DNA of 20,002 nucleotides from an uncultured Blautia sp. (GTDB taxonomy: Bacteria; Bacillota; Clostridia; Lachnospirales; Lachnospiraceae). This document shows positions 1 to 7,630 of the stretch, piece after piece. Both the position numbers and the translations under genes were made by a program. The notes below the pieces were generated by a model that searched no databases, was not told where the DNA came from, and saw only the letters and a program-made list of their open reading frames with translations. The DNA lies in NCBI GenBank assembly GCA_938028845.1, contig CALIZJ010000081.1:1-20002 (forward strand), read 5' to 3'. The stretch's first letter is position 1, and each line of letters begins with the position of its first letter.

Positions 1-2
1 CT

Positions 3-2183
3 GTTTTTCCGGAAGGGGAAAATAAAGAGTTTGTAAAAACCAAGGTGATTCTTGTAGAAAAGGATACGGAGGAGCTTGCAGATGAGCCGGGAGGTGTAAA
101 TGCCCAAGAGCTGGAAGCTCTTTCCATTGCCCAGGAAATTAAAAAAATTGTGGGAAAAGAAAAAGTCCTTGATAAAGAGAGCGGCAGCTATCGTCCGGCA
201 GAATACGGGGACATTGCTGTTCTTTTGCGTACTGCATATGGCTGGGCGGAGACATTTGCCCAGATATTTGAATCCAAGGGGATTCCTGCTTATACATCCT
301 CCAGAACCGGATATTTTTCCACACTGGAGGTGGTAACGGTCCTGAATTATCTGCGGGTATGTGACAATCCCCTTCAGGATATCCCTCTTGCAGGGGTGCT
401 GCGTTCTCCAATAGGGGGATGCACTTCCCAGGAGCTTGCCATGATCCGCAAGGATTTTCCCAAGGGGCTTCTTTACGAAAGTGTCTGTGCTTATGCAAAA
501 GACGGGCAGATGGAATTATTTCCGGAAGATGACGGAAAGGAAGAGTTAAAGGAAAAGCTCCGGGCATTTTTAAGAGGTCTTGAAAAGGTGCGCTCTATGG
601 CGGAGTTTACGCCCATTCATCAACTGATCATCCATGTGATCGAAGAAACGGGATATGGAGATTATGCCAGAGCCCTTCCGGGAGGAGAACAAAGGCGGGC
701 AAATCTGCATATGCTTGTGGAAAAGGCCATGGAATACGAAAAGACCAGTTACAGGGGTCTGTTTCATTTTATCCGGTATATTGAAAGCCTGCAAAAATAT
801 GAGGTGGATTTTGGGGAGACAAATGTCTCCGGGGCCGGAAGTTCATCTGTGCAGATCATGACCATCCATAAAAGCAAGGGTCTGGAGTTTCCCATTGTGT
901 TTGCTGCCGGTATGGGAAAACAGTTTAATTTTCAGGATTTGAACGCAAGGCTTTTGATCCATCCGGAACTTGGATTTGGAGCGGACGCTGTTTTGCCCAA
1001 GGAGAGGCTTATTATTTCCACACTCCATAAACAGGTCATCCGAAGAGCGCTTTTGAAGGAAAGCCTGGGAGAGGAACTTCGTGTACTGTACGTGGCTCTT
1101 ACCAGGGCAAAAGAAAAGCTGGTGATTACAGGGACTATCTCCAAGCTGGAAAAACAGATCCTTTCTTTGGCAAGATACCAGGAGCGCGCAGAAGAGCTTC
1201 TGCCCTTAGGCACGCGCATGAAGGCGAAAAATTACTGGGCGTATATCCTTCCGGCGCTGGCAAGGCACCGGTGCATGGATGGACTGTATAAGGAATATGG
1301 AATCCTTCCTGCTGGAAATCCTTTGCACGCTGCGGAGGCTGAGTTTTCCCTGGTAAGGGTTACGGCGGCGGATCTGGCAGAGGGAGAAACCTTATATCAG
1401 ACAGAGGAAAGCCTTCAGGAGGAATATTTAAAAAATTGGGATCCGGAGCAAACTTACGATGAAGAAATACGCAAAGCTTTGGAAGAAAGGTTTTCTTTCT
1501 CTTATCCTTATGGCTATTTAAGGGATATTCCTGTAAAGGTCAGTGTTTCAGAGCTGAAAAAGAGAAGCTATGCAGGGGATGCGGATAAAGAGGAGAGCTT
1601 GTTTTTTGAGAGGGATATAGTGCCTTTGATCCCGCGCTTTGCCGCAAATGAGGAAGAGGAATACAAAGGCGCAGAGCGGGGAACCGCTTATCACCGGCTT
1701 ATGGAATGTCTGGATTACCGCCGGATAGCTGATGAGGAGGAAATCCGGGAACAGATCCGGGAGCTGCAAAATCAGAAAAAACTGGAGGAAATGCAGGCGT
1801 TAAGCATTTCCGCAGAGGATGTGGTCCGGTTTGTACGCTCTCCCCTTGGGAAACGGATGGAAGAGGCAAGTCTTAAAGGGAATCTTGTCCGGGAGCAGCC
1901 TTTTGTTATGGCGATGGATGCGGAGGAGATTAATAAAGACTGGGGAGAGGGAGAGCGTGTCTTAGTCCAGGGAATTATAGACGCCTACTTTGCCGAGGAC
2001 GACGGTCTGGTGCTGGTGGATTATAAGACCGATCAAGTGAAGCCCTGGGAAGAAAAGCGGCTTGTGGAGCTTTATCATACACAGCTTGAGAATTATAAGG
2101 AGGCGCTGGAAAAGCTTTTGAATGTGAGGGTAAAGGAAAAGTACATTTATTCTTTTACACTGGGAAAGGCTATACGGGTATGA
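3..2183 (+). CDS. addA: ATP-dependent helicase/nuclease subunit A (AddA), C-terminal part, 5' end outside window
   Basis: The frame is open from the window edge, so the N-terminal part (Walker A and first helicase motifs) lies upstream; about 726 residues remain of a protein usually about 1200 long. Visible features in order: UvrD-type C-terminal helicase domain with motif V (VQIMTIHKSKGLEF, near nt 850-890) and motif VI (LRVLYVALTRAKEKL, near 1078-1125), then a RecB-family nuclease domain with RGTAYHRLME (near 1675-1705), the metal-binding core GIIDAYF...LVLVDYKTD (near 1970-2035) and the following QLENYKEAL helix. In the family, AddA pairs with AddB to resect double-strand breaks for RecA-dependent repair in the cytoplasm. 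Only AddB would carry the iron-sulfur cluster, and addB would be expected just upstream. An intrinsic terminator follows directly, so this is probably the last gene of its operon. Identification is firm. Confidence 0.95.
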   Translation, partial: VFPEGENKEFVKTKVILVEKDTEELADEPGGVNAQELEALSIAQEIKKIVGKEKVLDKESGSYRPAEYGDIAVLLRTAYGWAETFAQIFESKGIPAYTSSRTGYFSTLEVVTVLNYLRVCDNPLQDIPLAGVLRSPIGGCTSQELAMIRKDFPKGLLYESVCAYAKDGQMELFPEDDGKEELKEKLRAFLRGLEKVRSMAEFTPIHQLIIHVIEETGYGDYARALPGGEQRRANLHMLVEKAMEYEKTSYRGLFHFIRYIESLQKYEVDFGETNVSGAGSSSVQIMTIHKSKGLEFPIVFAAGMGKQFNFQDLNARLLIHPELGFGADAVLPKERLIISTLHKQVIRRALLKESLGEELRVLYVALTRAKEKLVITGTISKLEKQILSLARYQERAEELLPLGTRMKAKNYWAYILPALARHRCMDGLYKEYGILPAGNPLHAAEAEFSLVRVTAADLAEGETLYQTEESLQEEYLKNWDPEQTYDEEIRKALEERFSFSYPYGYLRDIPVKVSVSELKKRSYAGDADKEESLFFERDIVPLIPRFAANEEEEYKGAERGTAYHRLMECLDYRRIADEEEIREQIRELQNQKKLEEMQALSISAEDVVRFVRSPLGKRMEEASLKGNLVREQPFVMAMDAEEINKDWGEGERVLVQGIIDAYFAEDDGLVLVDYKTDQVKPWEEKRLVELYHTQLENYKEALEKLLNVRVKEKYIYSFTLGKAIRV

Positions 2184-2217
2184 TTTCAACCCGTCAGGGA
2201 CCAGATTGGCTCAATTT

Positions 2218-2246
2218 AAGCCTGGCAGAAAAGTGCCAGGCTTTTG
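2218..2246 (+). terminator. Intrinsic terminator after addA
   Basis: A perfect 10-bp stem, AAGCCTGGCA paired with TGCCAGGCTT, encloses a 6-nt loop and ends in TTTT. It starts 35 nt after the addA stop. It also lies just past the stop of the convergent methyltransferase gene (2248) and may serve both, although the T tract on the minus strand is weak. Confidence 0.85.
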
Positions 2247-2247
2247 C

Positions 2248-3033
2248 TTACCCAACGGGATTTTTCCTTCCGATATTTAAAATCCATTTTTGGTTGAAAA
2301 AAATTTCATTCTCTTGGCGGTAGGGGAAAAATCCGGTTTTTGCCTGCCCCTTTAGTTCTGCTTCCATTCTTTCCCGGATTTCCGTTTTTATGCTTTCCGG
2401 TGTCTGGGTGAGGGCAAGCCAGTTTTCCAGACGCTGGGTCATTTCAGTAGTTGTGCATGTCTCCAGGGTGAGACCGTGAATGTTAAATAAATCTTTCATT
2501 TCAGAGCTGCTTAAATTTTTTATGTGGGAAGGATCACGCAAAGTTTCGATTTCATCTCTGGTATGTCTAAGGGGTTCTGCAGGTGCTTCCATATCGATCA
2601 TAACCAGCTTGCCGCCAGGTTTCAGCACTCGTGTCATTTCGGAAAATGCGTTGTTTATATCTGGAAAATGATGAAAAGCTAGGCGGGAGAAGACGATATC
2701 AAAATCTTCATCCAGGAAGGGGAGTTCTTCTGCATAGCCTTTTATAAAAACAATATTATCTAAATGACAGCGCTTTGCTTCTGTCTTTCCAATCTGCAGC
2801 ATGGGAACCGTTGCATCCAGGCAGACCACCTTTTGTACGAATGGGGCAAAAGACCGCCCGCAGACGCAGGTACCGGCAGCTACTTCTAACAGCGCGTCTG
2901 ATTTATCCGGCTGGACACAGGAAAGGGTATAATCTAAATATTCCTCCTTTGAAAAATTTACAGCTTTGCTCTCAAAGTTTACAGCTTGTTTTTCAAAGGA
3001 GCGTTGGATGGCTTCTAAATTTGATGGTTTCAT
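2248..3033 (-). CDS. Class I SAM-dependent methyltransferase
   Basis: A 261-residue protein with a Rossmann-type methyltransferase fold. Motif I is LLEVAAGTCVCGR (about residues 48-60), the acidic end of strand 2 is VVCLDAT (about 69-75), motif II/III region is FDIVFSRLAFHHFPD, and motif post-III is VLKPGGKLVMIDMEAP. This layout matches the UbiE/YcgJ-like group (Methyltransf_11). The substrate cannot be read from sequence. I chose the ATG at 3033 because GAGGAA lies 7 nt upstream of it; an ATG five codons further out (3048) has no comparable site. Glycine in the usual GxGxxG position is replaced by cysteine (GTCVCG), which is tolerated in related proteins but worth noting. It is divergent from the AraC regulator at 3194 and may be its target. 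The family call is firm, the function unknown. Confidence 0.85.
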   Translation of the reverse strand: MKPSNLEAIQRSFEKQAVNFESKAVNFSKEEYLDYTLSCVQPDKSDALLEVAAGTCVCGRSFAPFVQKVVCLDATVPMLQIGKTEAKRCHLDNIVFIKGYAEELPFLDEDFDIVFSRLAFHHFPDINNAFSEMTRVLKPGGKLVMIDMEAPAEPLRHTRDEIETLRDPSHIKNLSSSEMKDLFNIHGLTLETCTTTEMTQRLENWLALTQTPESIKTEIRERMEAELKGQAKTGFFPYRQENEIFFNQKWILNIGRKNPVG

Positions 3034-3088
3034 AATAAAATTCCTCACATAATAAATAGTTTTTCCCTTTGGGGTTTTGTCGGTCTTC

Positions 3089-3117
3089 TTGACTTTTGTC
3101 TCATGAGATATTATGAT
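3089..3117 (+). promoter_or_regulatory. Promoter of the AraC-family gene
   Basis: TTGACT (3089-3094) and TATGAT (3112-3117) are separated by exactly 17 bp, a near-consensus sigma-A promoter reading toward the gene starting at 3194. A perfect 10-bp palindrome, TCTCATGAGA (3100-3109), occupies the spacer and could be an operator. The implied leader is about 70 nt. Confidence 0.7.
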
Positions 3118-3193
3118 TTTATCACAATAAATAGCTCAATCATATCAAAAAATCTCCAATTATTATTATAATATTCTCAAAGGAGCAAATAAA

Positions 3194-4078
3194 ATGAAGC
3201 AGGCAAAAGACCAGTACATCAATTCTGTAAATCTGAACAGCGATACAGACTTTCCATATCTCGTCCTAGACGTAGTCAATGAGAATGCCTGTCCCAGAAA
3301 CCCAGGCTTTCAGGTTATGCACTGGCACGAGGACTTACAATTTATCTATGTGTTGGAAGGAAAGATAGAAGTCCGTACTTTGGAACAAGCAGTTCAGGTA
3401 CAAAAAGGGGAAGGGATTTTTATTAACAAAGATGTGGTTCATCACGTACGAAAGCTTGAAAACTGCCATTACAACAGTTTTCTTTTCCCTGCGTACTTTC
3501 TTGAATTTTATCCAGGAAGCCCGGCAAGGGAGTTCGTAGACAGTGTAACAGAGAAGGAGCAGATTGCTATATTTCATTTTATCCCTGGTACCGGCTGGCA
3601 CAGTCAGATAACAGAAGAATTACGGAATCTGGCAGAGATTGAAAAAAATAAATTGGAATTTTATCCATATGAGGTTTTGGTCCACTTGACAGCGCTATGG
3701 CTAAAGTTTAGGAGAAACCTTGCTATTCCTCCTAAGAAAAAAGAAAGTGCTGTGAATCTTCGTATGCAGAAGATCCTGCGGTTTATCGAAAACCATTACG
3801 GGGAAGAGATTACCCTGGAAAATCTGGCGAAGAGTGCGGATATAAGTAAGTCGGAGTGTTCCAGGTGTTTTAGGCAAAGCCTGCACACCACTCCTTATAA
3901 ATATCTGAACGAATATCGACTGTCAAAGGCAGCGCAGCTTTTAAAAAAGACGAATGAGTCTGTTGGAAATATTGCGGCCCATGTGGGGTTCCATCAAATG
4001 AGTTATTTTGGAAAGTGTTTTAAAGAGAAGACGGGACTTTCGCCGAAAGAATATAGAAAACAAAAAAGCACGGTATAG
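3194..4078 (+). CDS. AraC-family transcriptional regulator with N-terminal cupin domain
   Basis: A 294-residue regulator. Residues ~40-110 form an AraC-type cupin (HWHEDLQFIYVLEGKIEV, then KGEGIFINKDVVHHV), the usual small-molecule sensing part. Residues ~190-290 are the double helix-turn-helix: first HTH around ITLENLAKSADISKSECSR, second around VGNIAAHVGFHQMSYFGKCF, ending with the family signature FKEKTGLSPKEYRK. AAAGGAG about 8 nt upstream of the ATG supports the start, and a strong promoter lies at 3089-3117. It is divergent from a methyltransferase gene, the simplest candidate target. The ligand is unknown; proteins of this size and layout often sense sugars or metabolites. Confidence 0.9.
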   Translation: MKQAKDQYINSVNLNSDTDFPYLVLDVVNENACPRNPGFQVMHWHEDLQFIYVLEGKIEVRTLEQAVQVQKGEGIFINKDVVHHVRKLENCHYNSFLFPAYFLEFYPGSPAREFVDSVTEKEQIAIFHFIPGTGWHSQITEELRNLAEIEKNKLEFYPYEVLVHLTALWLKFRRNLAIPPKKKESAVNLRMQKILRFIENHYGEEITLENLAKSADISKSECSRCFRQSLHTTPYKYLNEYRLSKAAQLLKKTNESVGNIAAHVGFHQMSYFGKCFKEKTGLSPKEYRKQKSTV

Positions 4079-4090
4079 AAGTGCTTTTCA
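4064..4090 (+). terminator. Possible terminator overlapping the AraC-family stop codon
   Basis: AAAAGCAC (4064-4071) pairs perfectly with GTGCTTTT (4081-4088) around a 9-nt loop that holds the stop codon. The stem is AT-rich and the T tract is part of the stem, so the signal is modest. Confidence 0.4.
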
Positions 4091-4230
4091 ATAGACAAAA
4101 TCTTTTGCAATGGACATTTTTTATAAGTATAAGTTATGGGTCGATAAAAAGTATGTAAGGGCAGAAAAGATACGATGGTATTGGAAAAGACGATACAATG
4201 CAGGAAAAGGAAAAATTGACGAGGAACATT

Positions 4231-4400
4231 ATGAGGCGAGAGTTATTAGGGATTGCCAGGTGTGGACTTGCATGTTGTTTATGTTTTGAGAATGTGACCT
4301 GCAGTGAATGTAATTCGGGGAAATGTCCAGCTAAAGAGTGACATGAAATAGAAAATGTTTAATTTCAAGATGGGTTAGACTTGAAAAATATATTCAAAAA
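4231..4400 (+). pseudogene. Remnant of a small cysteine-rich (DUF3795-like) protein gene
   Basis: GAGGAAC sits 4 nt before the ATG at 4231. The open frame has only 36 codons (stop at 4339-4341), yet it holds 7 cysteines: RCGLACCLC, then TCSEC and KCPAKE. This start resembles the N-terminus of clostridial cysteine-rich DUF3795-type proteins, which continue for 100 or more residues. Just past the stop, the next frame reads ENRKC if one base is restored near 4349, which is how I remember that family continuing, so a nonsense change plus a frameshift is likely. Further downstream another frame stays open to about 4459 but I cannot match it. The family assignment is from memory and needs a search. 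Alternatively this is a genuine 36-residue metal-binding peptide. The rest of 4342-4552 shows no gene I can support. Confidence 0.4.
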
Positions 4401-4552
4401 ACGGTAGATGTTATTGTGAATAGAACTTATGAAGGAAGAAATTTCCATTATCTGGAGTAAAAAATACATGGATAAAATTAGATGATTTAAATTAGGTATT
4501 ATTGACAGGTATATTTGGTGGGGCTATTATAATTACAGAGGAGATGGTAACA

Positions 4553-5941
4553 GTGCCCGTTTTTGGTAAAAAAAATCATAAAATAGCAGATAATAATATA
4601 TATTTATTGAGTGTCCTTATCGCCATTGAACTCTTTATGTCGTTTTCTTTCCTAGGTTATGTGCATATAAGCCCTATATCTATAACATTTGCCTACATTC
4701 CTGTTCTTGTGGCAGGATGTCTTTTGGGGCCAAAAGGAGGGGGAATTGTAGGAACAGTATTTGGGCTGGCATCCATGTGGAAGGCATCGGCATTTTATGT
4801 AGAAGCCGGGGATGCAATATTTTCTCCTGTGAGAAGCGGCAGTCCTATACAGAGTATTCTTTTAAGTGTAGGAGCCAGGGCTTTGTTTGGGATTATAACC
4901 GGATATCTCTACAAAGTTGCCGAAAAAAGCAAATATCCGAAAACAGGAATTGTTCTTGTATCTACAATAGGAAGGTCGATTCATACTTTTTGTGTATATT
5001 TGATTATGGGGCTGTGTTTTCCAGATATGGGGTACACTGCGGCAGATACCTTTGGGGAGTTCCTCAGACCTGATTATTTAATTTTCGTCTTTATTGTAGA
5101 TGCTTTGATCCTATTTATATATAAATGTGTCCGTTCTGAATCTGTAGAAAGTTTTATGAAGCGTATCCGTTTTGTGGACGAGCAAAATGCCATATTACCC
5201 CAAAATAAAAATAAGCTGGCGATATTGATCATTCTGGTACTTATTTCGTCCTTTAGCGTTGCCATATATTTTACGGATCGTATTGAAAATGTTATGAGAT
5301 ATTATGGAATCGATCTGTCGAATGAAATTTCTTATGATTTGATGCTTTTACAGATTCAGTTTTTAATGGGGATGATTTCTTTAGCTGCTTTATCTATTAT
5401 TGTGATCATTCTCTACCAAAAAAATTCAAATTATCTGTACTATGAAGCCAGGCTGGACGGACTCACGGGCTTGTATGGCAGACAGCAGTTTTTTCAGTCA
5501 GGAGAAGAAATTCTTAGGCATATGAAATTTGACCAGGACAATATAGGCGGCTATTTTGTAATTCTTGACATTGATTATTTTAAGGAGATAAACGATCAAT
5601 ATGGTCATCCGGCAGGAGATGCAGTGTTAAAAGAAGTGGCGCGGAATTTGGAAAAAGTTTTTAACGGACAGGGAATACTGGGACGTCTGGTAGGGGATGA
5701 GTTTGTAGCATTAATTTCCAAGCCAGCCTCAAAAGAAAAAATACTGGAAATTCTCAATGTTATGAAACAAGGAGTTTCCCAGATTCAGACAAGCGAAAAA
5801 AATGTGACCTGCAGTATAGGTGTGATTCCTATAGAAAATGATCTTACCATTGATGATCTCTATCGCAATGCGGATCGCCTTCTTTACGAGGCAAAGAAAA
5901 ATGGTAAAAATCAAATTGCCTTTGGTTACAGGTTTAAATAA
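4553..5941 (+). CDS. Membrane diguanylate cyclase-like protein: ECF S-component-like domain fused to GGDEF domain
   Basis: The N-terminal ~190 residues are hydrophobic, with five or six membrane spans, and carry the hallmarks of an ECF-transporter substrate-binding (S) component, such as ISITFAYIPVLVAGCLLGP followed by a glycine-rich GGGIVGTVFGLASMW stretch. Two more spans (near nt 5215-5280 and 5340-5410) lead into a C-terminal GGDEF domain of ~160 residues: LDGLTGLYGR, the metal-binding VILDIDYFKEIND and QYGHPAGDAV, then GRLVGDEFVAL. The signature is VGDEF rather than GGDEF, and no RxxD inhibitory site is seen before it. It may be a c-di-GMP synthase gated by a small ligand, or an inactive sensor. 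Start: the longest frame opens with TTG at 4502; GTG 4553 has AGGAG 9 nt upstream and begins just before the first span, whereas ATG 4544 abuts that site. I prefer 4553. Confidence 0.85.
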   Translation: MPVFGKKNHKIADNNIYLLSVLIAIELFMSFSFLGYVHISPISITFAYIPVLVAGCLLGPKGGGIVGTVFGLASMWKASAFYVEAGDAIFSPVRSGSPIQSILLSVGARALFGIITGYLYKVAEKSKYPKTGIVLVSTIGRSIHTFCVYLIMGLCFPDMGYTAADTFGEFLRPDYLIFVFIVDALILFIYKCVRSESVESFMKRIRFVDEQNAILPQNKNKLAILIILVLISSFSVAIYFTDRIENVMRYYGIDLSNEISYDLMLLQIQFLMGMISLAALSIIVIILYQKNSNYLYYEARLDGLTGLYGRQQFFQSGEEILRHMKFDQDNIGGYFVILDIDYFKEINDQYGHPAGDAVLKEVARNLEKVFNGQGILGRLVGDEFVALISKPASKEKILEILNVMKQGVSQIQTSEKNVTCSIGVIPIENDLTIDDLYRNADRLLYEAKKNGKNQIAFGYRFK

Positions 5942-6085
5942 GAGAAAAAGATAATTCCTGCAAGTTCGGTAGAAGGAGTGTTTAAGAATTTTGGGATTAT
6001 ATATAATTTTTTGATAGATGTTGAATTAAAAATCGAATATGAGAAATGAGCGCGTATAATGTGCCGGGACAATAGGAAAATGGAA

Positions 6086-6128
6086 AAGAGGTTAAAAATA
6101 ATATCTTTATTTTTGACCTCTTATTTTA
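6086..6128 (+). terminator. Intrinsic terminator after the GGDEF gene
   Basis: A 15-bp stem with one G-U pair (6086-6100 with 6108-6122) encloses a 7-nt loop and is followed by ATTTTA. It lies 145 nt after the stop of the GGDEF gene, with A-rich sequence on the left arm, so it could act in both directions. A TATAAT box at 6055-6060 lies before it but has no good -35 element. Confidence 0.7.
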
Positions 6129-6278
6129 CATTTGCAAAAAACTAAAGACAAATGTCATTTTATAACTAGAAAAAAGATAAGGGACGGGATGCTTTTACAG
6201 ACCTGCTTTTGTAAAATGAAAGCAAATGAAGAGGATTTCAGACGAAAATACAAGTCGAAAATGAAAGGAGCAAAAACT

Positions 6279-6557
6279 ATGAAATTTGGATTACTTACAG
6301 CAATCTGCGAAGGAATGACATTTGAGGAGGTTGTGGACTTCGCGGCGGAAAACAATCTGGAATGTCTGGAGGTAGCCTGCTGGCCTCAGGGCGGTGCACA
6401 GAGAAGATACGCAGGTGTGAGCCATATCGATGTGGCAAATCTGGATGAAGCAAAAGCAGCAGAGATCAATAAGCTATTGTGGAGGTTTATGCAAGTTTTT
6501 CATACCCGCTTGGGTATGCTGTATCCCGCAAAGCAAACGGGATACATGGGATTATAA
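6279..6557 (+). pseudogene. Truncated sugar phosphate isomerase/epimerase (N-terminal fragment)
   Basis: A strong AAAGGAG lies 9 nt before the ATG at 6279. The first ~67 residues are a well-formed start of an AP-endonuclease-2/xylose-isomerase-like TIM barrel: MKFGLLTAICEGMTFEEVV, then LECLEVACWP and RRYAGVSHIDV. Members of this group are usually about 270-330 residues. From about nt 6480 the frame runs into unrelated sequence (WRFMQVFHTRLG...) made of two hairpins and stops at 6557, so only the first one or two beta/alpha units remain and no active site can form. The downstream gene is on the opposite strand and is not the missing part. The intact start signals suggest recent truncation. A longer reading from ATG 6132 is not supported. 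Confidence 0.75.
6501..6546. repeat. Two tandem inverted repeats at the truncation point
   Basis: CATACCC (6501-6507) pairs with GGGTATG (6512-6518) around a 4-nt loop. One base later TGTATCCCG (6520-6528) pairs with CGGGATACA (6538-6546) around a 9-nt loop. Both stems are perfect. Neither is followed by a T tract on either strand, so they are poor terminators. They lie 11 nt beyond the stop of the deglycosidase alpha gene and exactly where the isomerase fragment loses its identity. Confidence 0.7.
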
Positions 6558-7616
6558 TCAGCCTTCAATGGCTCTTCTGAGAGCTTCCTGATGGCGTCTT
6601 ACCTGTTCAATGCTGTCTACTTCCATATCCTGTCTCAAATGTTCGCCGCCTTCGTACTCGGAGCTTAAATAGCCTTTGTATCCGGCTTTCTTAAATGCTT
6701 CCACAACTTCTGGAATAGCAACTGCCGTTTCCTTGTAATCTTCAGAAACATTATAGAATTTTGCGTGAGTATGATAGATATAATCAATATTATCAATGAT
6801 ATCCTGAGGATCAGACCAGGAATAGGTAAAGGAAGAACCAGCGTACATCATATCAGCCGGGCCGCCGCCTGCTTTTTCTACAGCATCCATCATTTCCTTC
6901 ATACCATTTGCCATACGGTATTCCATGTTAGCTTTTCCAAGATTCAGGTCATATTTGATTTTAACGAAGCCCTTTTCTACTCTCTGTGCGTAAGCATCGT
7001 CTACGATTTTAAGGCATTCTTCCTTTGCTCCTGCTCTTCTTGCTTTGTCACGGAGTACATCCGGGATATTTTTGCAGAAGATGCCCATATCCGGGATAAA
7101 TCCGAAGTATTTCGTACCGGTGCGGTTGATCATTTCCATATAACCGTCAGCCCAGCCAGAATTTAAAGAGAAGGGAGCGTGTACTTCCAGACCGATTTTT
7201 ACATCCATTTTTTCTGCGTATTCCAGGCTTCCTTCAATTACGTCCATAGGAGTGGAAACCAGGGTACGGAGATTTTTAAAGCCAAGAAGAGATGCAAGAC
7301 GGATGTCTCTCTTCATCATATTGATCTGCTCTCCAAGGCACAGAGTACGGTTGTCATAGATATGGTTTTCCAAGAATGCGTCATAGCAGGATGGTTCCAG
7401 GTTATATTTCTTTAACATTTCAAACCAGTGATCTCTGAATTCCTGTGTTTCAATAGGAAGCGGAAATCTTTTGATCATCTGTTCTGCCAAAAGCTCTACG
7501 CCGGTAGCTCCGGTTTTTGCTGTTTCACGAAGACAGCCCTCAAGATCAAGCTGGCCATTGTAATATTCGTCCTGATAGCTGTACAGGGATACACTTCTTT
7601 TAATATCGTAGCTCAT
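6558..7616 (-). CDS. C-glycoside deglycosidase alpha subunit-like TIM-barrel protein (sugar phosphate isomerase/epimerase fold)
   Basis: A 352-residue AP-endonuclease-2/xylose-isomerase-like TIM barrel. Candidate metal ligands sit at the expected strand ends: E144 in IGLEVHAP, D176 in GFIPDMGIF, H284 in YHTHAKFY and E320 in YLSSEYEG; H146 is a candidate acid/base. It is translated 14 nt after a small protein of the CGDB/DUF6379 family, and this pair is the hallmark of the C-glycoside deglycosidases (DgpB/DgpC, DfgA/DfgB, CarB/CarC types), which cleave the C-C bond of 3-keto C-glycosides with a divalent metal. AAGGAGGGG before the ATG supports the start. The length and fold fit the catalytic alpha subunit. 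The partner evidence is stronger than the sequence evidence, so another isomerase or lyase on keto-sugars is possible. Confidence 0.75.
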   Translation of the reverse strand: MSYDIKRSVSLYSYQDEYYNGQLDLEGCLRETAKTGATGVELLAEQMIKRFPLPIETQEFRDHWFEMLKKYNLEPSCYDAFLENHIYDNRTLCLGEQINMMKRDIRLASLLGFKNLRTLVSTPMDVIEGSLEYAEKMDVKIGLEVHAPFSLNSGWADGYMEMINRTGTKYFGFIPDMGIFCKNIPDVLRDKARRAGAKEECLKIVDDAYAQRVEKGFVKIKYDLNLGKANMEYRMANGMKEMMDAVEKAGGGPADMMYAGSSFTYSWSDPQDIIDNIDYIYHTHAKFYNVSEDYKETAVAIPEVVEAFKKAGYKGYLSSEYEGGEHLRQDMEVDSIEQVRRHQEALRRAIEG

Positions 7617-7630
7617 TTTTCGTCCCCTCC

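Noticed and set aside
4110..4289. A 59-codon open frame on the plus strand after the AraC-family gene
   Set aside because: No ribosome binding site, composition follows the A-rich DNA, and it overlaps the better supported cysteine-rich remnant in another frame.
4291..5815. The 15-mer AATGTGACCTGCAGT occurs at 4291-4305 and 5801-5815
   Set aside because: Both encode NVTCS in unrelated proteins and the flanks differ; there are only two copies and no sign of a mobile repeat, so it is taken as chance.
6132..6278. Longer N-terminus for the truncated isomerase starting at 6132
   Set aside because: The family N-terminus and a strong AAAGGAG site place the start at 6279; the upstream codons resemble leader sequence.
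6765..7166. Plus-strand open frames across the deglycosidase alpha gene and similar long frames opposite the symporter and hydrolase
   Set aside because: They are antisense to genes with clear families, have no recognisable domains, and lack ribosome binding sites.
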